From the NCBI GenBank assembly GCA_024692885.1, contig JAILLZ010000007.1, positions 1 through 32,534 on the forward strand: DNA of 32,534 nt, given 5' to 3'. A model generated the notes under the pieces. The model searched no databases and was not told the origin of the DNA. It worked only from the letters and a program-made list of their open reading frames with translations. Origin of the DNA: Lachnospiraceae bacterium (GTDB lineage Bacteria; Bacillota; Clostridia; Lachnospirales; Lachnospiraceae). Positions within the stretch are counted from its first letter, which is position 1. The number at the start of each line of letters is the position of its first letter. Shown here one piece after another: positions 9,748 through 17,759 of this stretch. A program made the position numbers and the translations under genes.

Positions 9748-11352
9748 TTATAAAACTGCATTTGCATCAAACTCCACTGCCGGCGCCTTTGCTGTTATTC
9801 TGGTGATATATCCGTTTTCCGTATCATAGATATGTCTGACGCTAGTCACATAAAAATTGTTGCTTACGCCCTCGCCGAAGGATGTCACGCATATGAATCT
9901 TCCCGGCATCATCTCAGGCAGCCCCACCATTTCCATCTCAAGAGTACCGAAACGGTAAGAAATCTCATCTGCTATCGCCTTTGCCCTATCCTCGGCATCC
10001 TCCTTTGAAAAAAGGGTTGAATCCACGTAAACATATTTTGCGTTTGATACTATCTGTTTTGTCTTGCTACCCATGGAAAGCTTGGTTCCTATTTTTTGAG
10101 AACTCGATATAAGTGCCCCCTTTGTAGGGTTTGTTGCTCTAACCTCCACCTTCCCCACCTGTGTGGTAAGGTCGTACTCTATATCAAGAGCCTTTATGCC
10201 GTTATCACTGTTTAGAGTGATGAGCAAAGGTTTTATCGACTTTGCTTTTCTGAAATATGGTTTTCCCGCAACAACAAAAAATTCGTAATCATAACGTTTT
10301 GCTACCTTAATGACAAACTCGTAATCGCTCTCATCCACCATCTCAATGGTTTTTTCACGGGCCGGTTTTATAACTCCCGGCTTTGGAGTAGGCTTTCCCG
10401 GAGGCGCCGTGAGTGCGAGGGCTGCTTCCGCAGCCTCCTCTGCAGCCTTTTTGGCTTCCATGGCCTGCTTTATGGTCTCCTTAATCTGAGCCTCGGTCTC
10501 CTTTGCCTGTTTTATGGTATCCATAACGGTTGTTACCGTATCCGTAACCCTGTCTATGGTGTTCATGGCTGTCTGAGCTGCCTCCATGATACCTGCTGCT
10601 CCCGGAACGGATGCTACAGCTACACCGGCAGCTGTTCCCGCAGCGGTCTTTGCCGCATATTTAGCCTTTTCCGCAGCCTCAGATGCCGCTGTATCAAGGG
10701 CTTCGCCAAGACCGCCTATTATACTGTCCGTTACCTTGTCGGAAAGCGCTGCCCCCGCCTGTTGGATTGCTGCCTGCTGTGCCGCCTCCACGGCTGCCGC
10801 TGCAGCTCCAGCTGCACCCTGCTTTTTATCCGGCGAATCCTCTATCGTGTTTTCGAGGTCAGGTGCATATTCGGAAAGAAGTCCCGAATATCTGGAGTCG
10901 CCAAGAAGTGTCTTTACCGCATCCGAGTAATATTCGTCTTCCAGCTGCATCGACCTTTTTCCCGCCATCATCATTGCCTTGATATCGAGGGCCGTGACCT
11001 CGACGCACGCCGGGCTTTCCGTATCCACATGAAAAGCCACCTTGGCTATATAGCCCACAAAAACCATGGTTTCCTTCGCCTCATAGCCCACAGAGATTTC
11101 CACGGTGGCTCCGAGTTGAATAATCTTTGAGAATTCATCTGTTTTAAACTTATGATTCTCGGCATCGTAGGTTTCAAAAACCATGAAGGTTGCAATCGAA
11201 GCCTCGTAATTGCAAGTGTTCTCTATAACCACATTGCCCAGAAACAGTTTGCTGTCCCTAATGGAAGTACCGTTTATGACAGCATTTGCTCTAGGCCCCA
11301 CGAAATTTCCGTATTCTTTTTGTAAGGTTTCGTATTCGAATTCCGCTCCCAT
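9748..11352 (-). CDS. gpD/gp27-like hub protein with internal Ala-rich helical insertion
   Basis: SKLFLGNVVIENTCNYEASIATFMVFETYDA...ISVGYEAKETMVFVGYIAKVAFHVD...VTALDIKAMMMAGKRS...IEMVDESDYEFVIKVAKRYDYEFFVVAGKPYFRKAKS...YVTSVRHIYDTENGYITRITAKAP is late-control-D-like. ATG at 11352 (GGAGAAGAT upstream) preferred over ORF-track start 11517, which overlaps the preceding gene by 118 nt. Confidence 0.85.
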   Translation of the reverse strand: MGAEFEYETLQKEYGNFVGPRANAVINGTSIRDSKLFLGNVVIENTCNYEASIATFMVFETYDAENHKFKTDEFSKIIQLGATVEISVGYEAKETMVFVGYIAKVAFHVDTESPACVEVTALDIKAMMMAGKRSMQLEDEYYSDAVKTLLGDSRYSGLLSEYAPDLENTIEDSPDKKQGAAGAAAAAVEAAQQAAIQQAGAALSDKVTDSIIGGLGEALDTAASEAAEKAKYAAKTAAGTAAGVAVASVPGAAGIMEAAQTAMNTIDRVTDTVTTVMDTIKQAKETEAQIKETIKQAMEAKKAAEEAAEAALALTAPPGKPTPKPGVIKPAREKTIEMVDESDYEFVIKVAKRYDYEFFVVAGKPYFRKAKSIKPLLITLNSDNGIKALDIEYDLTTQVGKVEVRATNPTKGALISSSQKIGTKLSMGSKTKQIVSNAKYVYVDSTLFSKEDAEDRAKAIADEISYRFGTLEMEMVGLPEMMPGRFICVTSFGEGVSNNFYVTSVRHIYDTENGYITRITAKAPAVEFDANAVL

Positions 11353-11399
11353 ATCTTCTCCGTGTCCGTCCGAAATACTTATGTTAAACAAAAAGATGT

Positions 11400-12278
11400 T
11401 TACAATCCCAAAATATTCTGAGCATTCTGCGTCCAATTCGGTCCGAGCGATGTCTTTCCGTTTGTGAATGCTTTCTTGTAGTACTCCATCCAAGGTCCCT
11501 TTTCCTTGCCGTTCCATACAAGTACAGGGTTATTTGCATCTGCCAAGATTATCAATAGCTCTATGGTGGCTCTTGTAGGGTGACCGTTCGGATCGAATAT
11601 TGTATATGTGGAATTTGCACTGGTCAGTATTCCCGTATATGTCATGTCGCCCCAATAGAACGACACCATTCTCGTGTAATTGTTTCGAAGCATGGCTGCA
11701 AACATCTCCACGTCCCTTTGAATGGATCCGGATTCACCGTCCGTAAGCCATGATTCCGCCGATTCCAAATATGATTTTCCCGCATCAACCAATGATGAGT
11801 TCACACCCGGAATGCTGATTCCCATTGAAATCTGACTTGATATAGTCCTGTCCACAATAAGTGGAATTCTAAGCTCCAGGTTTGCCTGTCGAGTCTGGAA
11901 TGTAACCTGGATTCCCTTTGAACACTCGTTCATCGGAACCTCGGCAGTACCATGACCGGTCAGTGATATTCTGTTTGGATTAAAAAGCACTTCATAGCGC
12001 AAGAATTTTGTTCCGTTTTTTGCTTTTCTTGATGAAGAGCCCAAAACATCTCTCATGGTTCTTGCCATTGTGGCTTCAACCTGCTCAGTCACCTTCTTTT
12101 GAAGCTTTTCCGGATCAAGTCCCATGGACGCAAGCTGAAGTTCTGTTGAACTCTTTAAAGCCTGCCTCTTTGTATCTATTTCTTTTCCGACTTCACGCTG
12201 GTCCTCAAACTCTAGGATTGCCTTATCAAGCATTCCCGGAATGATGCCGGCGAAATTGCTCTTAAAACTATTAGACAT
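11400..12278 (-). CDS. CIS tube-terminal/hub-adaptor protein (Pvc7-like, CIS-tube N-domain family), paralog 1
   Basis: 292 aa: FLRYEVLFNPNRISLTGHGTAEVPM...MLRNNYTRMVSFYWGDMTYTGILTSANSTYTIFDPNGHPTRATIELLIILAD. The VxFNPxxI and FxWGDMxYxGxL motifs are shared with the next gene. RBS AAGGAG. Confidence 0.75.
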   Translation of the reverse strand: MSNSFKSNFAGIIPGMLDKAILEFEDQREVGKEIDTKRQALKSSTELQLASMGLDPEKLQKKVTEQVEATMARTMRDVLGSSSRKAKNGTKFLRYEVLFNPNRISLTGHGTAEVPMNECSKGIQVTFQTRQANLELRIPLIVDRTISSQISMGISIPGVNSSLVDAGKSYLESAESWLTDGESGSIQRDVEMFAAMLRNNYTRMVSFYWGDMTYTGILTSANSTYTIFDPNGHPTRATIELLIILADANNPVLVWNGKEKGPWMEYYKKAFTNGKTSLGPNWTQNAQNILGL

Positions 12279-12290
12279 AGGACATTCTCC

Positions 12291-13055
12291 TTATCTGTAT
12301 GAGCTCATGTACTCATTCTTTCTGAAGACCTTCTTTATAACGTTATCCCAATACTTCTGATCTTCTTTGTCATTTTGATCGTAGATATGCTGAAGAGTCA
12401 TTCCGACTTTGGCGTAGATCGGATTTCCATCCTTGTTGAACATCGTGTACTCAACATTTACGTCCATCAGCTTTCCTCTGAAAGCCATGTCTCCCCACAT
12501 AAAAATCATATCCTGGGTCGCCTTGTTGTTGATGAGTCCAAGAAGTCCCTGCACCTGATTTATTACGCTGAAAGGACCGCCCGCCAAATCCTTGGCTAAA
12601 TCGTAAATCGTCTCAACATTGAACCCCATAGATGTCATATCAAAGGCATCCTGATTGTTGATATTCTCTATTATCAACTCAAAACTCATCTGCGTCTGAG
12701 AGATAAGCTGTGATGCCTGGGTTACATTGTTGCTTCCGATAAGATATCCGCCGCTTCCTTTACCTGTTGTATTCAGCTTTATCGATGAAGGATTGTACTG
12801 CACCTCAAGCGGAATGTATCCCTCGGTGGAAAAGCTGTTATTCTCCCCCATAAGAGACTGCAGACTGCTCATTCTTGCAGTTGCCTGCTTGTAGGATTCC
12901 TTTGCCTTACTTATCGCCGAAGTGGCAGCCGCAAAGGCATTTTGTCCCGCAACGTCATCCGCCTCTGTTCCCGTTATGCTGTTGTAATCCTTGATACACA
13001 GTATCGCTTTATTGACATTACCTACCGCGTTTTGCAAAGTATCCAGAATTGCCAT
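12291..13055 (-). CDS. CIS tube-terminal/hub-adaptor protein (Pvc7-like, CIS-tube N-domain family), paralog 2
   Basis: 254 aa: IPLEVQYNPSSIKLNTTGKG...DMIFMWGDMAFRGKLMDVNVEYTMFNKDGNPIYAKVGMTLQHI; same motif order as 11400..12278. No LysM motif evident at the C-terminus. Confidence 0.72.
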   Translation of the reverse strand: MAILDTLQNAVGNVNKAILCIKDYNSITGTEADDVAGQNAFAAATSAISKAKESYKQATARMSSLQSLMGENNSFSTEGYIPLEVQYNPSSIKLNTTGKGSGGYLIGSNNVTQASQLISQTQMSFELIIENINNQDAFDMTSMGFNVETIYDLAKDLAGGPFSVINQVQGLLGLINNKATQDMIFMWGDMAFRGKLMDVNVEYTMFNKDGNPIYAKVGMTLQHIYDQNDKEDQKYWDNVIKKVFRKNEYMSSYR

Positions 13056-13060
13056 ACAAA

Positions 13061-15559
13061 CTATACTCCTCTCCTGCTTCTTTCATTGGCGAGTCGCTTT
13101 TCTATCTGCCTGTACACCTTGTCTGAAATCGAATTCATCTTTCTGGTCATTCCCTCATCTATGAGTTCTTCCAGACGTCTTTCCTGATCAATTAGTTTTT
13201 TGTCAACTATGTTGCTTATGACTCTTTCATCTTTTTCGTGATGTTCTTCCACTGTATGATGTTCAACTGTTTTCGTGTTGGTTGTTCTGCTTCTCTGCAA
13301 TGCCTCCAGAGTCTCTTCATCAATAGCGGTTTCAGTGGTTTTATGAACCAGAGAAAGGTTTTCAACCGCTCTCTCCATCTTTTCCGATGCTCGTCTCTCC
13401 GTAGTATGAACCTGCCTTGCTTTTGCAAGTTCTCTTTCCAGAGTGTTTTTTATAAAACCTTCCGTCTCACGAATATTTTCCTCAGAGTCTCTTATCTCGT
13501 TTTGTATCAGCCTGTTTTCTCTGAGATGCTCCGTCGTGGCACGGCTTACTTCATTCTCGTAAAACTCTCTGTTTTCGCTTTCAGTGAGATTATTAAGCTC
13601 ATGTCTTTCATTTTCCTCTATAAGCTGATTTAAGCTGTTTTCCTCAGAGGTCCTAAGCTGCCTTTCCGTCTCCGAAAATGAGGTCTTAAATTGCTCCAGG
13701 TTGTTTATTTTCCGGTGTTCAGCCTCACGAAGTGTTTCTTCTCTCTCGGTGAATTCACTTTGATTTAAAACGTCCTGTCTCAAATGCTCTATCGAAGCCC
13801 TGTCTGTTTCGTTTTGATATACTTCATTAGACCTGTTCTCGGTAAGATTGTTAAGATTCCTTCTCTCATTCTCCTGTCTTCTGTATTCCCTTATATTCTC
13901 ATCCGAGATTTTCAGCTGCCTTTCAACTTCGCGATATGAATTTTCAACCTGGCGACTGTCATACAAAAGAGAACCTATGTCATTCTTTGTAATCTGCACT
14001 CCCTCCGGAATAATCTCCGGATGCTCCAAAAACTGCTGGATAAGAGTGAAAGCGTCAGGAGACTGGGTAAGTACGAGTTCACCTCTTTTTCTTTCGTACT
14101 CCTTCCTTCTCTCATCGGCCTTAATTCCTTCCTCACGGTATTTCTGCATGAATACCTCGGGACTTTTTAGAGCCTCCTTCTGTGCCTCCTCTATCTCTCT
14201 TCTTGTCTTTCTTGGGATGGATGCCTCATAATTTCTTGTCAGAGCATGCAGATGAGCTTCATAAGTAGCTCTCATCTGACGATTGTTTTCCTCAATATTC
14301 TGAGTGAGCTGCTGACGAAGCAAATTGTTTTCTGTTCTGCTTAAAGATGCATCTGTTCTCTCTGAAACAAATGTATTCTCCGCTATTTCATCACCTTTGA
14401 TATTTGTGATATCCGACGCGTTAAAAGCATTTTCATATGTATTTTGAGAAACGCTAAACTCCTCGCTGTCGTTCGTTTCAACAACATAGTTTAGGAGTTC
14501 GCTCTTTCTGGCATCGATATCCGATATCAGTTCCTCTCTGTTTATGCTTTGAAAATCCAGATTCAAAAAGCTTTCTGCATTTGTTATGCCTTCCTCAATC
14601 AAAGTCATGTTTCGGTGGAGATTTTCGGTAATCCTTTTAAAAGTGTTTTCCTCACTCCTGTAGAGGCTTTTTGCTATGGAATACCAACTGTTTTTGTATT
14701 CAAAATTCTCTTCACGCCGACTGACTGTTGCCGATCTTATCACCGACAAAAGCGCTGCCGCCGTGATACTTCTTTTTGCATCCTCCTCTGTCTCTTCCGG
14801 AAGAGCCGCCTCATTCTCATAATAATTGTCATGTCTGTAGATAAGCGGGAGTTCCTCTCCTCTGACCTCGTTTATGAGTGCCTGAAGCAAAAGCTTCTCG
14901 GCGGTTTCCTTCTGCTCGGAAATATTTATCTCGTTTTCCGTAATCTCGGAAAAGCCTTTTTCCTCCTGATAAAAATTGGATAAAACCTGATATAACGCAC
15001 CTGTCTGCAACCTTTTGAATATGGATTGATGCAGATTGTTTATATTGGTTTCATCAAAGCTTTGATTTTCTTCTTTTCTGCTCTCGGATGAGGAAATGTA
15101 TTCCTCCACCAGAGCCTTCATCTCTTCACTGTGATTCCAGTACGCATTCAGTTTTTCCGAAAAATCCCGCTGCTCGTTTTTTATATTTTCAACCCGCTTC
15201 ATAAAAGAAGCAGTTTCGGTAATTCCAAGCTTGTGCAATACATCCGTGATAAATACTCTGTCCTGATAGGTCAGGTTTACCGAATCGGACAGCGCAATAC
15301 GGTTCAAAAAATTATTTATGATCTCTATTTTTTTTGAGTTTATCTCCCTCACATTCACCGTGGAAGACATGTTTACACTGCTGCCTTCATCGAGAAGAAA
15401 AACCTCAGGTGGAGCGGTTAACAGATGAAGAAAATCCTCCCCCGTTACAGACAAATCAAAAAGCTCATAGTTTCCGATTATTCTATTGGCAAATCCTTCT
15501 CCCACAGTTGTGATGGGTGTACTTATTCTTGAGCGTATAGGTGCCTTTATTTTAAGCAT
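13061..15559 (-). CDS. large Glu/Arg/Asn-rich coiled-coil protein of unknown function with internal repeats
   Basis: 832 aa; short globular N-terminus (MLKIKAPIRSRISTPITTVGEGFANRIIGNYELFDLSVTGEDFLHLLTAPPEVFLLDE) followed by hundreds of residues of E/R/N-rich heptad-like sequence. RBS AGGTAA. Confidence 0.85.
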   Translation of the reverse strand: MLKIKAPIRSRISTPITTVGEGFANRIIGNYELFDLSVTGEDFLHLLTAPPEVFLLDEGSSVNMSSTVNVREINSKKIEIINNFLNRIALSDSVNLTYQDRVFITDVLHKLGITETASFMKRVENIKNEQRDFSEKLNAYWNHSEEMKALVEEYISSSESRKEENQSFDETNINNLHQSIFKRLQTGALYQVLSNFYQEEKGFSEITENEINISEQKETAEKLLLQALINEVRGEELPLIYRHDNYYENEAALPEETEEDAKRSITAAALLSVIRSATVSRREENFEYKNSWYSIAKSLYRSEENTFKRITENLHRNMTLIEEGITNAESFLNLDFQSINREELISDIDARKSELLNYVVETNDSEEFSVSQNTYENAFNASDITNIKGDEIAENTFVSERTDASLSRTENNLLRQQLTQNIEENNRQMRATYEAHLHALTRNYEASIPRKTRREIEEAQKEALKSPEVFMQKYREEGIKADERRKEYERKRGELVLTQSPDAFTLIQQFLEHPEIIPEGVQITKNDIGSLLYDSRQVENSYREVERQLKISDENIREYRRQENERRNLNNLTENRSNEVYQNETDRASIEHLRQDVLNQSEFTEREETLREAEHRKINNLEQFKTSFSETERQLRTSEENSLNQLIEENERHELNNLTESENREFYENEVSRATTEHLRENRLIQNEIRDSEENIRETEGFIKNTLERELAKARQVHTTERRASEKMERAVENLSLVHKTTETAIDEETLEALQRSRTTNTKTVEHHTVEEHHEKDERVISNIVDKKLIDQERRLEELIDEGMTRKMNSISDKVYRQIEKRLANERSRRGV
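13420..13940 (-). repeat. approx. 86-aa duplicated coiled-coil segment inside the 832-aa protein
   Basis: VERQLKISDENIREYRRQENERRNLNNLTENRSNEVYQNETDRASIEHLRQDVLNQSEF... aligns to TERQLRTSEENSLNQLIEENERHELNNLTESENREFYENEVSRATTEHLRENRLIQNEI...; the ERQL codons are 258 bp apart (ctgcc at 13916 vs 13658). Confidence 0.75.
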
Positions 15560-15565
15560 TCAATA

Positions 15566-16582
15566 TTACCTCGCTCTCTTATCTCCTTTTAAGAAGCTGA
15601 CCACGTCGGCTCTGTCCTTATCCTTTGAAGGTACAGTCGCATGTCTATTGTCAGTTTCGTTATCTTTCTTTTTACTGCCGTGTTCGGTGATTTTCCACGA
15701 TTTCAGCTTTGCTCTGTCCTTGTCCTTCACAGGCCTGGCTGCGCTTCTCATGTCGGATTCCGTATCCTTCGTAATATCATGCTCACCGATTTTCCATAAA
15801 CGCTGCGTTGCTCTGGCACTGTTCCACTCCGGGAAAGGATCGTTGGCGCGACTGTTCGGGTCGCTCCTTTTTTTATTCCAATCCACTATGTTCCACGGTT
15901 TCTTCACCATGTCGGCATTCGGTGTGGTGAGTGCAATCATTTCTCTGTAGGCTATGGTGGTAACCTCTTTTAAAAGACCGCTCTGCTCTGCGTTCAGTTC
16001 TCCGTATTCCTTGCCGGTAACTATGCATCCGGTAAAGGCATAAAACCTTATAAACTCGGTCTCTGTGAGAGTATCAGCAAATCCCGCTGAAGATGAGCTA
16101 ACTCTCGATACAGCTAAAATCAAAGGAAGAACCATCTCTGTTCCAAGCTGCAGAGGGTCCACCTTATCTATTCCCACATATCTTTCCACCTGAAGAGTAA
16201 AACGCCTTGTAATCGGCTTTCTTTTCAGGATTACGTAATCGTTTCGTCCGCCTTCCTGAATCTCTTCAAAATCATTTTCCTTTGTAAAAGCTCTTACGGA
16301 TCTGCACGGAGCATCAAAAACTCCTTCTACTCTCAGGAAAAAATTGAATGAAGGCGCAGGCTCTCTGTTATAGTTCCAAAAATAATCCGTAGTGAGAAGA
16401 TTTGAAAACCAGTCTGATGCCCCGGATCCTGTCTCTTCCTGATACCCGTAATTTCTGACTGACTCTGCCCTGGTGTCATCTTTAGAAACGGTTCTGCCGT
16501 CAGTGGTAGTGGCAATGTCCTTGTATTTCGGTGCATTTATAACGGATTTATTTGATTGTTGATTCTTGTTCTCATCCGCCAT
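15566..16582 (-). CDS. second gp19-like tube/tail protein (Pvc5-like) with C-terminal repeat extension
   Basis: 338 aa: YFWNYNREPAPSFNFFLRVEGVFDAPCRSVRAFTKENDFEEIQEGGRNDYVILKRKPITRRFTLQVERYVGIDKVDPLQLGTEMVLPL, a tail-tube-like fold signature. RBS AAAGGAG. Confidence 0.72.
   Translation of the reverse strand: MADENKNQQSNKSVINAPKYKDIATTTDGRTVSKDDTRAESVRNYGYQEETGSGASDWFSNLLTTDYFWNYNREPAPSFNFFLRVEGVFDAPCRSVRAFTKENDFEEIQEGGRNDYVILKRKPITRRFTLQVERYVGIDKVDPLQLGTEMVLPLILAVSRVSSSSAGFADTLTETEFIRFYAFTGCIVTGKEYGELNAEQSGLLKEVTTIAYREMIALTTPNADMVKKPWNIVDWNKKRSDPNSRANDPFPEWNSARATQRLWKIGEHDITKDTESDMRSAARPVKDKDRAKLKSWKITEHGSKKKDNETDNRHATVPSKDKDRADVVSFLKGDKRAR
15600..15896 (-). repeat. three approx. 33-aa tandem units at the C-terminus of the tube-like protein
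   Basis: WNIVDWNKKRSDPNSRANDPFPEWNSARATQRL / WKIGEHDITKDTESDMRSAARPVKDKDRAKLKS / WKITEHGSKKKDNETDNRHATVPSKDKDRADVVSF. DNA of the last two copies is offset 99-102 bp (ctctgtcctt at 15610 and 15712; gattttcca at 15689 and 15788). Confidence 0.8.
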
Positions 16583-16595
16583 AGTTTCTCCTTTA

Positions 16596-16778
16596 CTACA
16601 AGCGTCGTCCGCTCATTTCCGTGATACTCTTTTCCCTGCTTTCTCTGGAGGGTGAAAGCTCCTTGTTGATGGAGGATATTTCGCTGCACCATCGTCTGCG
16701 GTCCACATGCGGCAGTCCTGCTACCTCATCCTCCCCCCAATGGAAGTAATATGAGATGAATGCCATCTCACGGTACAT
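16596..16778 (-). CDS. small DUF6760-like protein (Pvc6-like position)
   Basis: 60 aa: MYREMAFISYYFHWGEDEVAGLPHVDRRRWCSEISSINKEL, resembling the small conserved 'YHFHW..EEV..L.H.ERRRW..EI..IN' protein of CIS clusters. Confidence 0.75.
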   Translation of the reverse strand: MYREMAFISYYFHWGEDEVAGLPHVDRRRWCSEISSINKELSPSRESREKSITEMSGRRL

Positions 16779-16798
16779 CTCATCCTTTGGGTAAAGCT

Positions 16799-17161
16799 TT
16801 AACCCTCCTCTGTAAAATTTAATGGCACCTCAAATGTCTTTCCGCAGTCCGGACATACAGCCGTAATCTTCGGTGGTTCGACATCGTTTATTCTCTGGTA
16901 CATGTCCTGGAGAAATGCCAAATCAGCCGTAAACAGTTTTTCTATGTGGGTGGCGGTTATAACCTCCACACCTTCCAAATCTGTTATGACCTTGGAAAGC
17001 ACTACTATCGTAAGATAAGACGGATTGGACAACACTCTCGGGTCTCTGGTTGCTGAGATTTCGTCACCTGCTGTGGCAAGTCTCATATGACCTTTTCTGT
17101 GAACGTTGCCTTCCTTGTCTACATACCCCTTTGGTAAAGTAAATTCATATACTGTCTCCAT
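16799..17161 (-). CDS. tail-assembly-chaperone-like small protein with CxxC motif
   Basis: 120 aa: EFTLPKGYVDKEGNVHRKGHMRLATAGDEISATRDPRVLSNPSYLTIVVLSKVITDLEGVEVITATHIEKLFTADLAFLQDMYQRINDVEPPKITAVCPDCGKTFEVPL. Confidence 0.7.
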   Translation of the reverse strand: METVYEFTLPKGYVDKEGNVHRKGHMRLATAGDEISATRDPRVLSNPSYLTIVVLSKVITDLEGVEVITATHIEKLFTADLAFLQDMYQRINDVEPPKITAVCPDCGKTFEVPLNFTEEG

Positions 17162-17196
17162 ATTTTCCCCTTTCCCTCTCTAAAAATCTCTGGCAA

Positions 17197-17220
17197 TCCG
17201 GGGAGAAATATCTCCCCGGA
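17197..17220 (-). promoter_or_regulatory. perfect 10-bp GC-rich RNA hairpin immediately 3' of the tube gene
   Basis: Minus strand TCCGGGGAGA-TATT-TCTCCCCGGA, 14 nt after the tube gene stop; followed by TTGCCAGAGATTTTTAG, i.e. no immediate U-tract. Confidence 0.75.
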
Positions 17221-17233
17221 AGAACACAAACTT

Positions 17234-17734
17234 TTAGTTCGGTATAACGAGCTCCTCATATGCAAGTTCAACGCTCTCAATAGCAACGTCAGATGTCTTT
17301 GCATCAAGATCCGGTGCATTGTACTTGGTTACCCATGCATTTGTGAGAATCCATACACGATCACCTGTTACTGTTTCAGAAACCTGTGAAGGTGCCTCAG
17401 CGTTTATATCGATAAGCTCTATTGTGACATTTGAACGAGGTATCTGTCCTCTTCTCTCACTTACACACTCACGAATCCACTCTTTGAATGTGGAATCCAT
17501 TGTGTAGCCCATCTTTAATGTTACATTACCGTGTTTAACAAGTCCCGGTAACTTTACAGGTGCAAGGCTGTTTGCATTGCCCTGACGGAACTCAATTACA
17601 TCAATTGATGCCTCGATACCGGATACTTCAGAAAATGCTGCTGTACCTGCTACTCCATCCACATTGACGATGAAGTTCATCTTCGTCAACGGATAAGCCA
17701 GGCCATCATTAGTTTTATAAGGATCTGTAGCCAT
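17234..17734 (-). CDS. CIS inner tube protein (gp19-like, Pvc1-like)
   Basis: 166 aa: MATDPYKTNDGLAYPLTKMNFIVNVDGVAGTAAFSEVSGIEASIDVIEFRQGNANSLAPVKLPGLVKHGNVTLKMGYTMDSTFKEWI; canonical. RBS AAAGGAG. Confidence 0.95.
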   Translation of the reverse strand: MATDPYKTNDGLAYPLTKMNFIVNVDGVAGTAAFSEVSGIEASIDVIEFRQGNANSLAPVKLPGLVKHGNVTLKMGYTMDSTFKEWIRECVSERRGQIPRSNVTIELIDINAEAPSQVSETVTGDRVWILTNAWVTKYNAPDLDAKTSDVAIESVELAYEELVIPN

Positions 17735-17759
17735 TGCATTTGCTCCTTTCGTTACTCAA

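Noticed and set aside
10586-11130. Plus-strand Ala/Pro-rich ORFs
   Set aside because: Antisense shadow of the Ala-rich insertion in the hub gene.
17197-17220. Full intrinsic terminator after the tube gene
   Set aside because: The stem is perfect but there is no U-tract directly after it and the next operon gene follows in 36 nt; called a regulatory/stability hairpin instead.
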